A DNA stretch of 64,000 nt from Bacillus sp. FJAT-42376 (GTDB taxonomy: Bacteria; Bacillota; Bacilli; Bacillales; Bacillaceae): the NCBI RefSeq assembly GCF_003816055.1, contig NZ_CP033906.1:1674001-1738000 (forward strand), in the 5' to 3' direction. Positions 35,975 to 44,384 of the stretch are shown piece by piece. Numbering within the stretch: position 1 is the first letter of the stretch; every line of letters begins with the position of its first letter. Made by a program: the position numbers and the translations under genes. The notes beneath the pieces are model-generated. The model saw only the letters and a list, made by a program, of their open reading frames with translations, was not told the DNA's origin and made no database searches.

Positions 35975-36384
35975 TAATTCCATTCTCCTTTCTCGTCAAG
36001 CGCATTTCCCGGAGTATTCACCATATGATGCGCTGTTAATGTGAGCCGCTCGAAAAAGAAACTGCGAATATCTCCCTCTAACCCAACTTCATCCATTGCT
36101 TGGTCCATGCACTCGAGCCAGGCTTCAGCCCTGTCTTCTGTTATAGGAAAAGGCAGGTGCCGCGCTCTGAGCATCGGATGGCCGTGTTCATCCGTATATA
36201 GAGAGGGACCGCCTAAGTATTGCGTCATAAACTGTTTTTGCTTTCTTGCCGTCTCGCTTAGCTCATCCGGAAAGATGGGGGACAGCAAGGGGTGTTTTCC
36301 TACATTGGAATAAAAAGCATCAACAAGCTGGGAAAGAAGCTCTTTTCCAATCGCTTCGTACGGAGTTGCAAAAGATTCTGCCAT
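35974..36384 (-). CDS. yjbI: Truncated haemoglobin YjbI
   Basis: A 136-aa group II truncated globin. The proximal-His region is [22 protein letters not shown] near residues 72-95. Aromatic residues [14 protein letters not shown] near 52-66 line the distal pocket. ATG 36384 has aaaggag upstream; the longer frame lacks one. It is the first gene of the yjbI-spxH operon, as in B. subtilis, linking an O2/NO-type haem protein to the redox-stress adaptor. Confidence 0.93.
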   Translation of the reverse strand: MAESFATPYEAIGKELLSQLVDAFYSNVGKHPLLSPIFPDELSETARKQKQFMTQYLGGPSLYTDEHGHPMLRARHLPFPITEDRAEAWLECMDQAMDEVGLEGDIRSFFFERLTLTAHHMVNTPGNALDEKGEWN

Positions 36385-36571
36385 GTTGATAACTCCTTTA
36401 TCGAAAATTCTCTTTATATAGAGTGATAACCGTTTGTGAGACATTCATAAAATCGCATGGCGCCAAGGGTTGAAAGAACCCCCGGCTCATGTAATAAGCT
36501 TATTTTAACAATGAGAACCATATATCTCAAACAAATCGCATTATCTTTTAGCAAAATTTCCGTTTTCTCAC

Positions 36572-36596
36572 AAAAAAAACAGCCCTTTACGGACTG
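36572..36596 (-). terminator. Terminator after yjbJ
   Basis: On the minus strand the short stem cagtcc/gggctg (one G-U pair) is followed by eight Ts. Confidence 0.65.
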
Positions 36597-36602
36597 AATA
36601 CC

Positions 36603-37235
36603 TTACGCAAAATAGGAAGCAGATATTTTTTCGACATAATTTCGGGTCTCTTTAAAAGGCGGGATTCCGCCATATTTATCAACGTTTCCGGGTCCTGCGT
36701 TGTAGGCTGCAAGGGCAAGCGTTACGTCTCCGTCATACTTGGTTAGCATTTGTTTTAAGTATTTTGTTCCGCCCATCACGTTTTCTTTTGGATCAAATGG
36801 ATTTTCGACTCCGAGACCTTTCGCTGTAGCAGGCATCAGCTGCATCAGCCCCATTGCTCCTGCACCGCTTTTGGCCTCCGGATTAAAATTGGATTCCTGC
36901 TTAATGACAGACCGGATCAGGTTCGGGTCCACCCCATAACTTTTAGCGGCTTCCTCAATAATGGTTTCAATGGAAGCGGGACCTGCCGGAAGCTTAACCG
37001 CAGTGGCTTTCATACTGTCCAAAGAAGGAAGGGGCTGGGCTCCGAAAGCCATTTGGCGGCTGCGGATCGAGGGATACTCGGCAGCATTGGAAGTGCCTGT
37101 GTAAAATTGAAGCATCGTATCAAGCAAGTCACTGAACATTTCGCTTGCCGGCTGACCGGTTTGATTTTTGGAATTCATATCAAGGGAGCGGAGATTCTGA
37201 AGTTCCATCATTGTCTGAAACGGCTTAATATCCAT
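36603..37235 (-). CDS. yjbJ: YjbJ (CwlQ-like) lytic transglycosylase
   Basis: 210 aa. The C-terminal SLT domain (about residues 90-205) has the catalytic Glu in LIRSVIKQESNFNPEAKS, then GAMGLMQLMPATAKGLG and LALAAYNAGPGNVDKYGG. The N-terminal part is low-complexity and I see no signal peptide. It cuts the glycan strands of peptidoglycan; the B. subtilis homologue CwlQ was reported to combine muramidase and transglycosylase activity. ggagtga precedes ATG 37235. It lies 15 bases downstream of yjbK. Confidence 0.88.
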   Translation of the reverse strand: MDIKPFQTMMELQNLRSLDMNSKNQTGQPASEMFSDLLDTMLQFYTGTSNAAEYPSIRSRQMAFGAQPLPSLDSMKATAVKLPAGPASIETIIEEAAKSYGVDPNLIRSVIKQESNFNPEAKSGAGAMGLMQLMPATAKGLGVENPFDPKENVMGGTKYLKQMLTKYDGDVTLALAAYNAGPGNVDKYGGIPPFKETRNYVEKISASYFA

Positions 37236-37250
37236 TTGGAATTCACTCCT

Positions 37251-37829
37251 CTATTCTTTATATTTTTGTTCGTAGAAACGGCGGACCTTATTTTTCGTTG
37301 GGCGGACGGGAATTTGATGCATGTCGAGAAGGCGGCTGAAATAAAGTTCTCCAGCGGCGAATTCATTAGCTTCAAATTCTAATTCGAAGTCCTCTATTGT
37401 TAAATATCGGCTCCGATCGAGAACGATTAAGCCATTTTCTGATTTTTTTTCGGCCCGCCATGTGGTTAACGATCCAAAATAGGTGACGGCAAGAGGATCT
37501 ATCCCCAATTGCGAAAGCTGATTGTATACAATGCCTGCAGGAAATTGCTGCTTGTCCATTAGGAGGCGTGCCGTTTCGTGCGAAAGAATTTCCTCTGTTT
37601 CAAGAAGACCTGTTTCGGCAGGTTCTTTTAGTGTCAGCACCCACTCTCCATGTTTAAAGCGGGTTCGCAGTGCAGCCTGCTTCGCCTTTATTTGAAAGTC
37701 ATTCGTATCAAAATAATGATTGACCTGCTCTTTAAAATCCTCTTCTTCAAATCCGAAAGCAGCGGATAGCCGCTGGAATTCATCTTCTGTAAGCATGTTT
37801 TTAAACTCGATTTCAATATGCTGGGCCAT
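37251..37829 (-). CDS. yjbK: YjbK, CYTH-domain protein
   Basis: 192 aa. The CYTH signature ExExK is at the N-terminus (HIEIEFKN). Alternating charged strands follow (AALRTRFKHGEWVLTLKEP and GLIVLDRSRYL), building the triphosphate tunnel. Family members act on triphosphates such as PPPi, ThTP or ATP; which one here is unknown. It precedes yjbJ on the minus strand and diverges from yjbL-relQ. The location near RelQ, which makes (p)ppGpp, is conserved in Bacillus. Confidence 0.9.
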   Translation of the reverse strand: MAQHIEIEFKNMLTEDEFQRLSAAFGFEEEDFKEQVNHYFDTNDFQIKAKQAALRTRFKHGEWVLTLKEPAETGLLETEEILSHETARLLMDKQQFPAGIVYNQLSQLGIDPLAVTYFGSLTTWRAEKKSENGLIVLDRSRYLTIEDFELEFEANEFAAGELYFSRLLDMHQIPVRPTKNKVRRFYEQKYKE

Positions 37830-37975
37830 GGTGATCCTCCAATAATTCTTGTTTCCTCTATTATCCCTTTTTCAAAGAGGGAGGGCAACGGGATAATCCA
37901 AGAGGTTCTTTTTTTATGAAAGGCGACATTATGGTAAAATGGATGTGTAGTTTTGGATTGGAAGGAGTTTGGATA

Positions 37976-38356
37976 ATGAATAAGAGAATAGAAGTAAAAG
38001 AAGTGTCGTCAGAGAGCGAAAAATTGATGCTTATAGCGGATGCATACGATGGCGAGGCACAGCAGCTTGAAGCAAAAGGGCAAATATTGGCGGATTCAGA
38101 CCGCATCGCCTTTATATACATATTGGAAAATCCTGAACATTTTACATACTTAAGCATTCCGGCTGCCTATTGGCCGCACCTTGAGAAAGCAAGAAAAGAA
38201 TCCGCATCAGTATGGGCCCGTATTAATGAAACAGACATAGAGCTTGAGCATTTTTGCGCAGAACTTGAGGAACTCGTTCAAAACATAGCAGGAAATGCAA
38301 ATTACGGGGATGAAATGGAAGGAAAAGTGTCTGAAGTGTTTGCTTCCTTAGCGTAA
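37976..38356 (+). CDS. yjbL: YjbL hypothetical protein
   Basis: 126 aa from ATG 37976, nine bases after gaaggag; the longer frame upstream has no site. It is an acidic alpha/beta protein with EHFTYLSIPAAYWPHLEKA in the middle and an acidic helical end. No catalytic motif is seen. The position directly before relQ and the length fit YjbL of B. subtilis. It is likely co-transcribed with relQ, nadK and yjbO. Confidence 0.75.
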   Translation: MNKRIEVKEVSSESEKLMLIADAYDGEAQQLEAKGQILADSDRIAFIYILENPEHFTYLSIPAAYWPHLEKARKESASVWARINETDIELEHFCAELEELVQNIAGNANYGDEMEGKVSEVFASLA

Positions 38357-38394
38357 GAAAAAATGAGAACATTTCATGCTGGGGGCGATGGTAG

Positions 38395-39033
38395 ATGGAT
38401 GAAAAAGAATGGAAGCGGTTTTTGGCTCCCTATCAGCAGGCGGTCGACGAGCTGAAGGTTAAGCTGAAAGGATCAAGAGCTGAATATGAACTTGACCGCT
38501 CGCACTCTCCTATTGAATTTGTGACAGGCAGAGTGAAGCCGATTGCAAGTATTTTAGATAAAGCAAAGCGGAAAAACATTGATTTGGATAAGCTGGACAG
38601 TGATATGCAGGATATTGCCGGCCTGAGAATGATGTGCCAGTTTACAGATGATATCCGCGTCGTCGTGAACATGCTGAGAAAAAGAAAAGATTTAGAGATT
38701 GTCGAGGAGCGGGATTATATTTCACACAAGAAAGAGAGCGGTTACCGTTCTTATCATGTAGTGGCGCACTACCCGGTCCAGACGATCAGCGGGGAAAAAA
38801 AGATTCTGGTTGAAATTCAGATACGCACTCTGGCCATGAATTTTTGGGCAACGGTTGAGCATTCCCTCAATTACAAATACAAAGGAAATTTCCCTGATGC
38901 GATTCGGATCCGTCTGAAGCGGGCAGCGGAAGCCGCATACAGGCTGGATGAAGAGATGTCGCTGATCAAAGGGGAAATTCAAGAAGCCCATGCTATTTTC
39001 TCCAGAAAAACGGAAACGAACGAGACGGACTAG
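38395..39033 (+). CDS. relQ: Small alarmone synthetase RelQ (YjbM/SasB)
   Basis: 212 aa, a single synthetase domain without the hydrolase or TGS parts of Rel. The substrate-binding motifs are RVKPIASILDKAKRK near 45, DIAGLRMMCQF near 75, HKKESGYRSYHVV near 112 and ILVEIQIRTLAMNFWATVEH near 137. It makes (p)ppGpp from GTP or GDP and ATP and is allosterically active as a tetramer in B. subtilis. It is in an operon with yjbL, nadK and yjbO. Confidence 0.95.
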   Translation: MDEKEWKRFLAPYQQAVDELKVKLKGSRAEYELDRSHSPIEFVTGRVKPIASILDKAKRKNIDLDKLDSDMQDIAGLRMMCQFTDDIRVVVNMLRKRKDLEIVEERDYISHKKESGYRSYHVVAHYPVQTISGEKKILVEIQIRTLAMNFWATVEHSLNYKYKGNFPDAIRIRLKRAAEAAYRLDEEMSLIKGEIQEAHAIFSRKTETNETD

Positions 39034-39069
39034 GAGCGATTCCAAAATTATTGAAAAGGGGCCTGGAAT

Positions 39070-39864
39070 ATGAGATTTGCAATTACGTCTAAAGGCGATA
39101 ACAAATCGAATACGCTGATGCAGAAAATGAGGTCTTATTTGAGCGATTTTGAGCTTGAGTACGATGAAGACAGACCCGACATTGTGATCTCCGTAGGCGG
39201 CGACGGCACCCTTCTGTATGCCTTTCACCGGTATCGCAGCCGTTTGGATAAGACCGCATTTATTGGGGTTCATACAGGACATCTCGGCTTTTATGCAGAC
39301 TGGGTGCCGGACGAAATCGAAAAACTGGTCATTGCGATCGCAAAGACTCCCCATCAGATTGTGGAATATCCGATTCTCGAAGTGATTATCCGCCACAACG
39401 ACGGCGGAAAAGAAGCGCGTTACCTCGCTCTGAATGAATGCACAGTAAAAGCCATTGAGAATTCTCTCGTCATGGATGTAGAAATTAAAGGCCAAAAGTT
39501 TGAAACCTTCCGGGGAGACGGGTTATGCATATCCACTCCATCAGGAAGCACAGCGTATAATAAAGCCCTGGGCGGTGCTATTCTGCATCCATCCATCCGG
39601 GCGATCCAGCTTGCCGAAATGGCCTCCATAAATAACCGTGTGTTCCGTACAGTCGGATCTCCCCTCATCCTGCCGGACCACCATACATGCATGCTGAAGC
39701 CGGTCAATGATGTAGATTTTCAGATTACGATTGACCATTTGACTCTTCTGCACAAGGACGTTAAATCCATTCAATGCCGTGTAGCAAAAGAAAACGTGCG
39801 GTTTGCGCGATTCCGTCCGTTCCCGTTCTGGAAGCGCGTGAAGGATTCCTTTATTGGACAGTAA
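39070..39864 (+). CDS. nadK: NAD kinase
   Basis: 264 aa; phosphorylates NAD to NADP. The GGDGT motif ([16 protein letters not shown]) is near residue 45, the NE/D motif ALNECTVKA near 123 and [21 protein letters not shown] near 145. aaaagggg precedes ATG 39070. It overlaps yjbO by 11 bases. The gene order relQ-nadK-yjbO is conserved in Bacillus. Confidence 0.96.
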   Translation: MRFAITSKGDNKSNTLMQKMRSYLSDFELEYDEDRPDIVISVGGDGTLLYAFHRYRSRLDKTAFIGVHTGHLGFYADWVPDEIEKLVIAIAKTPHQIVEYPILEVIIRHNDGGKEARYLALNECTVKAIENSLVMDVEIKGQKFETFRGDGLCISTPSGSTAYNKALGGAILHPSIRAIQLAEMASINNRVFRTVGSPLILPDHHTCMLKPVNDVDFQITIDHLTLLHKDVKSIQCRVAKENVRFARFRPFPFWKRVKDSFIGQ

Positions 39865-40756
39865 GCAGTTCCGCCTGGAATGGTGCGTGTCAAAAGAAGA
39901 GAGCGGTATGATGGTGAAAGAGTTTTTAAAGGGGAAGCAGCTCACGAAGAGGGCGCTGACGGATATTAAATTCAGCGGCGGGGATATTCAGGTGAACGGG
40001 CAGAAGGAAACAGTGAGGCGAAGGCTTGCGGAAGGCGACCGGGTTGCTGTTATGTTCCCGGAGGAAAAGCCGAGTGAAGGACTGATTCCTCAGGAGATCC
40101 CGCTGTCCATCGTTTACGAAGATGATCATTGCATTGTTTTAAATAAACGGGCCGGCATGCCGACGATTCCGTCCCGCCTGCATCCGGATCAGACCGTTGC
40201 AAATGGGCTGCTGTACCATCTGCAAAAACAGCAGCTGTCTTCGACCATCCATATTGTCAACCGGCTCGATAAGGATACGTCTGGACTAATGCTTGCAGCA
40301 AAGCACCGCTACAGCCACTCCCTTTTTTCTATGCAGCAAAAGGAAATCGGCATCCACCGCGCATACACAGCCATTGTGCATGGACGGGTGGAATCAGATG
40401 AAGGAATGATTAATAAACCGATTGGCCGCAAACCAGGCAGCATCATTGAAAGGGAAGTGCGGGAAGATGGCCAGCATGCGGTAACCGCCTATAAGACTTT
40501 AGGAAGAAAAGAAAGCTTCAGCCTGCTTTCGCTGAAGCTTGAAACAGGAAGAACCCATCAGATCCGTGTGCATATGAGCAGCATCGGACATCCGCTGGCC
40601 GGAGATACGCTGTATGGCGGGCTGGATGACCGGATGAAAAGACAGGCTCTGCATAGTACAGAACTGACATTTTGGCATCCGTTTCTTCAGAAGGAATTGA
40701 AATTTGAGACCGGGCTGCCGGACGATATGAAGGAATTTTGGCTGGCAGAAAAATAA
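39854..40756 (+). CDS. yjbO: RluA/RluD-family pseudouridine synthase YjbO
   Basis: 300 aa. An S4-like RNA-binding N-terminus (residues about 15-75) is followed by the catalytic domain with [18 protein letters not shown], where Asp is the nucleophile, near residue 140 and [23 protein letters not shown] near 230. It isomerises uridine in RNA, probably 23S rRNA; the site is unknown. Start TTG 39854 (aagga eight bases upstream) overlaps the end of nadK, so it is translationally coupled. Confidence 0.9.
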   Translation: MDSKQFRLEWCVSKEESGMMVKEFLKGKQLTKRALTDIKFSGGDIQVNGQKETVRRRLAEGDRVAVMFPEEKPSEGLIPQEIPLSIVYEDDHCIVLNKRAGMPTIPSRLHPDQTVANGLLYHLQKQQLSSTIHIVNRLDKDTSGLMLAAKHRYSHSLFSMQQKEIGIHRAYTAIVHGRVESDEGMINKPIGRKPGSIIEREVREDGQHAVTAYKTLGRKESFSLLSLKLETGRTHQIRVHMSSIGHPLAGDTLYGGLDDRMKRQALHSTELTFWHPFLQKELKFETGLPDDMKEFWLAEK

Positions 40757-40763
40757 GCGCTGA

Positions 40764-40795
40764 AACCCCCGGTCCTTAAGCCGGGGGTTGTTGTA
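40764..40795 (+). terminator. Terminator after yjbO
   Basis: The stem aacccccgg/ccgggggtt is followed by a T-rich tail. Confidence 0.8.
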
Positions 40796-40837
40796 TTTCC
40801 TTTGTTTTTTTCGGACTGGGAGCCGTGTAAACCGCGT

Positions 40838-41218
40838 CTATAAATGCAGAAACTGATAAAGAACAATGAAGAAAATAAATGCAGCCGCCGCAGCGTATCC
40901 TGCAGCCCATTTTTTGCTGGTTTTCATTCTGGAAAAGACGTTTAGGGTCAAGATACAAACTGAAACGAGATTTAATAAAGGATAATAAACGGGCGAAGGA
41001 AACGTTATGCCTAAAATGAATATTATGAAAATGACGATTAGAAAGAAAAGGGCCAGTCCATCAAATCGTTTGCGCCGGCCGTTCTTTTTTCCTTTTAATG
41101 AATCCTCGATCCCATGCCCTTCAGAAGCTTCCCGCTTAAGAGTGGACAAACCTTCATCATCTCCCTTCTCATGCATGCACAGACTGGACATAAAATGGCG
41201 GGCGGCTTTGCTTTTCAC
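40838..41218 (-). CDS. Hypothetical membrane protein
   Basis: Up to 126 aa. The N-terminal half is charged (SLKGKKNGRRKRFDG). Three hydrophobic segments follow (LALFFLIVIFIIFILGI, YYPLLNLVSVCILTLNVF and AAGYAAAAAFIFFIVLYQ). The start is uncertain: GTG 41218 or ATG 41176, neither with a good ribosome site. It lies between yjbO (converging) and the methyltransferase gene on the same strand. The family is not recognised. Confidence 0.55.
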   Translation of the reverse strand: MKSKAARHFMSSLCMHEKGDDEGLSTLKREASEGHGIEDSLKGKKNGRRKRFDGLALFFLIVIFIIFILGITFPSPVYYPLLNLVSVCILTLNVFSRMKTSKKWAAGYAAAAAFIFFIVLYQFLHL

Positions 41219-41243
41219 CCAGCCTGCTTGATCATTTCTCTGG

Positions 41244-41978
41244 CTATTCTTTTGTACAGGAGAACAAAAGAAACAGCGGGATTCTCATCCGGCGTCTGTA
41301 TTCCTCGGGATCGGAAAACAGAGCAGGGTCGGGCTTCGGTTCCATCATTTTGTCAATGATAAACCCGGCTTCTGTCAGAGCGGAAAAATAATCTCCTGCC
41401 GTCCGGTGATATTTGACGACTTGCTCCCCCATCCAGTCCTCGACCCGTTTACCCGTGTGAAAATAATCATCTACAATCCAGTCGCTTCTTTTTTCTCCTG
41501 ATTTTGCACTTTTGCCGGACGAGGTGAGAAGGGGATGCTGAAGACTGAATACAAACCGTCCGCCCGGTTTTAACGTATGGATAATGGAGTGGAACAAAGA
41601 GTCCATGTTTTCGATATAGTGAATCGCGAGCTGGGAAACGACCAGATCAAATACCTCTGCAGGATAGGAGTACTCCTCCATTTGGCATAACTCCATTTTT
41701 CCTTCGGTGTCTTCGAGCACCCGGATCGCTTCCTCAAACATATTGTTTGAGCCTTCAATTCCAAGATAGGACGAACATCCTTTTTCAAGCAGGGCCAATC
41801 CGAGGGAGGCATCTCCGCATCCCAGATCCAGAACTGACTTGCCTTCAGGGCTGCCGATCAGCTCCAGCATGGCGGGTGTTTCTATACGGAGGTTCGGACT
41901 ATCCGCCCGGTATCTCCTGTTCATAAACTGAGTGAAAAAGGCATCTTCGTCATAGGCTTTTGCCCCTTTTCGTTCCAT
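41244..41978 (-). CDS. Class I SAM-dependent methyltransferase
   Basis: 244 aa. The SAM-binding motif I is SVLDLGCGDASLGLALLE near residues 54-71, motif II LGIEGSNNM near 77, and VFDLVVSQLAIHYIEN near 114 is motif IV. KPGGRFVFSLQHPLLTS follows, typical of small-molecule methyltransferases of the UbiE/Tam type. The substrate is unknown. The ATG has aaggggg upstream. It lies between the membrane-protein gene and prpE and is not part of the B. subtilis order I remember. Confidence 0.85.
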   Translation of the reverse strand: MERKGAKAYDEDAFFTQFMNRRYRADSPNLRIETPAMLELIGSPEGKSVLDLGCGDASLGLALLEKGCSSYLGIEGSNNMFEEAIRVLEDTEGKMELCQMEEYSYPAEVFDLVVSQLAIHYIENMDSLFHSIIHTLKPGGRFVFSLQHPLLTSSGKSAKSGEKRSDWIVDDYFHTGKRVEDWMGEQVVKYHRTAGDYFSALTEAGFIIDKMMEPKPDPALFSDPEEYRRRMRIPLFLLFSCTKE

Positions 41979-42044
41979 AAAGATCCCCCTTTTAATCGTG
42001 CAGTGATCTTCAAGATTTTACGTTAATTTTCATATTTTGACAAT

Positions 42045-42788
42045 CTAAATTTCCGGGAATTCCCTGAAACGGGATTCGTCAAACGGCATAGAAGAAGGGA
42101 CCGAAACGATTTCTTCCTCCGGGTATCTGAGTGCAGTCAGATGTCCGCCGAATACAGCCCCTGTATCAATATTAATTGTTCGGTTCATCTGTCTCGGTTT
42201 TTTTACAGGTGTATGGCCGTATACGATGAGAGGATCCCCTTTGTATTGAAGAGCCCAGTCACCGCGCTCCGGCAGTCCGTTTTCCATCAGTCTCCCGGTG
42301 ACATCCCCGTACAAAACAAATTCCCTGATCCGATTCGTGTATCTTCCAATGTCTTTTTCCTGAATTCCGGCATGGGCTACAATCAGCTTTCCATTATCCA
42401 GTACCTGATAAATTGGTGCTTGTTCGAACAGGTTCATAAACGTATCCCGGATTTTGTTTCGTTCCCGCTCACTCAGCCTTTCCAGTTCGGCCACCGTTGT
42501 CTCAAGACCGTGTTTGATTTGGACCTTGTTTCCTTTGAAATAGCGGTAAAGCTTGTCACAGTGATTTCCAGGGGAGTAGAAACCATGTTCGGATTTAACG
42601 ATTGCCGCCGTTTTTTCAATGACTTGCAAAGAAGCGGGTCCCCGGTCCGTCAAATCTCCTGCAAAGGACAGCTTCCGGCCTTCCGGATGAACCGGCACAC
42701 CGTTTTGTTCCTGATAGCCTAATTTTTCAAGAAGATCATTCAATTCCTGAAAGCATCCGTGCACATCTCCAATGATATCGACTTTCAT
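42045..42788 (-). CDS. prpE: PrpE, bis(5'-nucleosyl)-tetraphosphatase / protein phosphatase
   Basis: 247 aa. Metallophosphatase motifs are [16 protein letters not shown] (GDxHG), [16 protein letters not shown] (GDxxDRG), [15 protein letters not shown] (GNH) and [11 protein letters not shown] near residue 138. It splits Ap4A-type dinucleotides in Bacillus. ATG 42788 follows gggagtga; the upstream frame start has no site. It corresponds to B. subtilis yjbP. Confidence 0.92.
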   Translation of the reverse strand: MKVDIIGDVHGCFQELNDLLEKLGYQEQNGVPVHPEGRKLSFAGDLTDRGPASLQVIEKTAAIVKSEHGFYSPGNHCDKLYRYFKGNKVQIKHGLETTVAELERLSERERNKIRDTFMNLFEQAPIYQVLDNGKLIVAHAGIQEKDIGRYTNRIREFVLYGDVTGRLMENGLPERGDWALQYKGDPLIVYGHTPVKKPRQMNRTINIDTGAVFGGHLTALRYPEEEIVSVPSSMPFDESRFREFPEI

Positions 42789-42998
42789 TTTCTTCACTCC
42801 CAAATCCGCGTCGTTCGGGTTATTTTCCTGCTGTTATCACAAACTATACCCAAAGATCCACCCGGATTTCAAATCGGGCAGCCAGGTACAGGGCAGCAAG
42901 GGTTAAGGGTGGAAGAAAAAAAGGGAATGCGTTATTCTAATCACTATGTTATTATGCTTTTTTCAGGCGTACAGCTATAAATAAGGGAGGGGATGTCT

Positions 42999-44369
42999 GT
43001 GGCGGAAATACAAAAAATGGATGAGCTTGAAGAGGAGCTTTTGCTGGCTGAACTCAGGGAAGAGCGGATGGATGCGTTCAGGGAGCTGTTTTTTGACCGT
43101 CATTCCTATGATCAGGGAAGATGGTTTGTGAAGCTTGAACCTGAAGACCGGGGACTCCTCTACCGCTTTCTTTCACCGGAAGAAATGGCCGCGATATTTG
43201 AAAATATTGATGCAGATGAAGAAGAGGTAGAAATCTACCTGTCTGAAATGGATTCGATTTATGCCGCTCAAATGCTTGCGCAAATGTATGCGGATGACGC
43301 AGTCGACGTTCTGAATGAGCTTGATCAGGGGCAGGTAGCCGGGTATCTGACCTTGATGGAGGAAAAGGCTGCCAAGGAAATCCGCGAGCTTCTCCATTAT
43401 AAAGAATTTACAGCGGGAAGCATCATGACGACCGAGTTTGTCGCCATACATGCCCATCAAACGGTCCGGTCCGCGATGCAGATTTTAAAAACGGAAGCTC
43501 CGAATGCAGAAACCATCTATTATACATTTGTTGTTGACGAAGACAGGCGTCTTGTCGGGGTTATTTCGTTAAGGGACCTTATTATTTCAGATGATGATAC
43601 GATGATTGCTGAAATCATGAATGAAAGGGTCTATTCGGTTCTGGTCTCTGTCGACCAGGAGGAGGCTGCAAGGAAAATCAGGGACTATAATTTCCTTGCA
43701 CTGCCCGTAGTGGATATCAATGACCGGCTGCTTGGAATTATCACGATCGATGATATCGTGGACGTGATTGATGAAGAAGCCTCAGATGATTATTCCAAGC
43801 TTGCAGGGGTAACGGATGTGGACTCAATTGATAAAGGGCCGTTTTCAGCAGCCAAAAAGAGGCTTCCGTGGCTCATCATTCTGCTGTTTCTCGGAATGCT
43901 GACGGCAAGCATGATCGGCCGTTTTGAAAAAACGCTCGATCAGGTCGCCATTCTTTCTGTCTTTATTCCGCTTATTGCCGGAATGGCCGGAAATACAGGA
44001 ACTCAGGCGCTCGCGGTCGCGATCAGAAGAATTGCGCTTGGAGAAATTGAAAAAGAAACGTCATTTAAAATTCTTGCCAGAGAAGCAGGAACGGGGCTGA
44101 TTGCCGGTGCGGTATGCGGTGTACTGGTTACAGGAGTTGTCTTTATGTGGAAAGGTGATTTGCTGCTCGGCATGCTTGTTGGCGCGGCGATCCTCTGTTC
44201 GCTCATTGTCGCTGCAGTAGCCGGGGCGATGGTTCCAATCATTATGCACCGCTTTAAAATTGACCCGGCTGTAGCATCCGGGCCGTTTATTACAACGATT
44301 AACGATATTATCAGTATTTTAATTTATCTTGGACTGGCTACCCTATTTATCCAAAATCTTCATTCATAG
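42999..44369 (+). CDS. mgtE: MgtE-type magnesium transporter
   Basis: 456 aa. The layout is N-domain (residues about 15-130, acidic), two CBS domains (about 135-255, with VVDEDRRLVGVISLRDLI and VVDINDRLLGIITIDDIVDVI), a connecting helix and five membrane segments (about 285-450) with PLIAGMAGNTGTQALAVAIRR at the pore. Magnesium binding in the cytoplasmic part gates the channel. GTG 42999 is preferred, seven bases after aggggagggg-type purines; ATG 42993 is almost in the ribosome site. No M-box riboswitch was found upstream. It is an insertion between prpE and yjbQ compared with B. subtilis. Confidence 0.92.
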   Translation: MAEIQKMDELEEELLLAELREERMDAFRELFFDRHSYDQGRWFVKLEPEDRGLLYRFLSPEEMAAIFENIDADEEEVEIYLSEMDSIYAAQMLAQMYADDAVDVLNELDQGQVAGYLTLMEEKAAKEIRELLHYKEFTAGSIMTTEFVAIHAHQTVRSAMQILKTEAPNAETIYYTFVVDEDRRLVGVISLRDLIISDDDTMIAEIMNERVYSVLVSVDQEEAARKIRDYNFLALPVVDINDRLLGIITIDDIVDVIDEEASDDYSKLAGVTDVDSIDKGPFSAAKKRLPWLIILLFLGMLTASMIGRFEKTLDQVAILSVFIPLIAGMAGNTGTQALAVAIRRIALGEIEKETSFKILAREAGTGLIAGAVCGVLVTGVVFMWKGDLLLGMLVGAAILCSLIVAAVAGAMVPIIMHRFKIDPAVASGPFITTINDIISILIYLGLATLFIQNLHS

Positions 44370-44384
44370 ACAGGAGGGAACTGT

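Noticed and set aside
42800..42992. M-box (ykoK) riboswitch before mgtE
   Set aside because: None of the conserved M-box segments could be found in the gap between prpE and mgtE.
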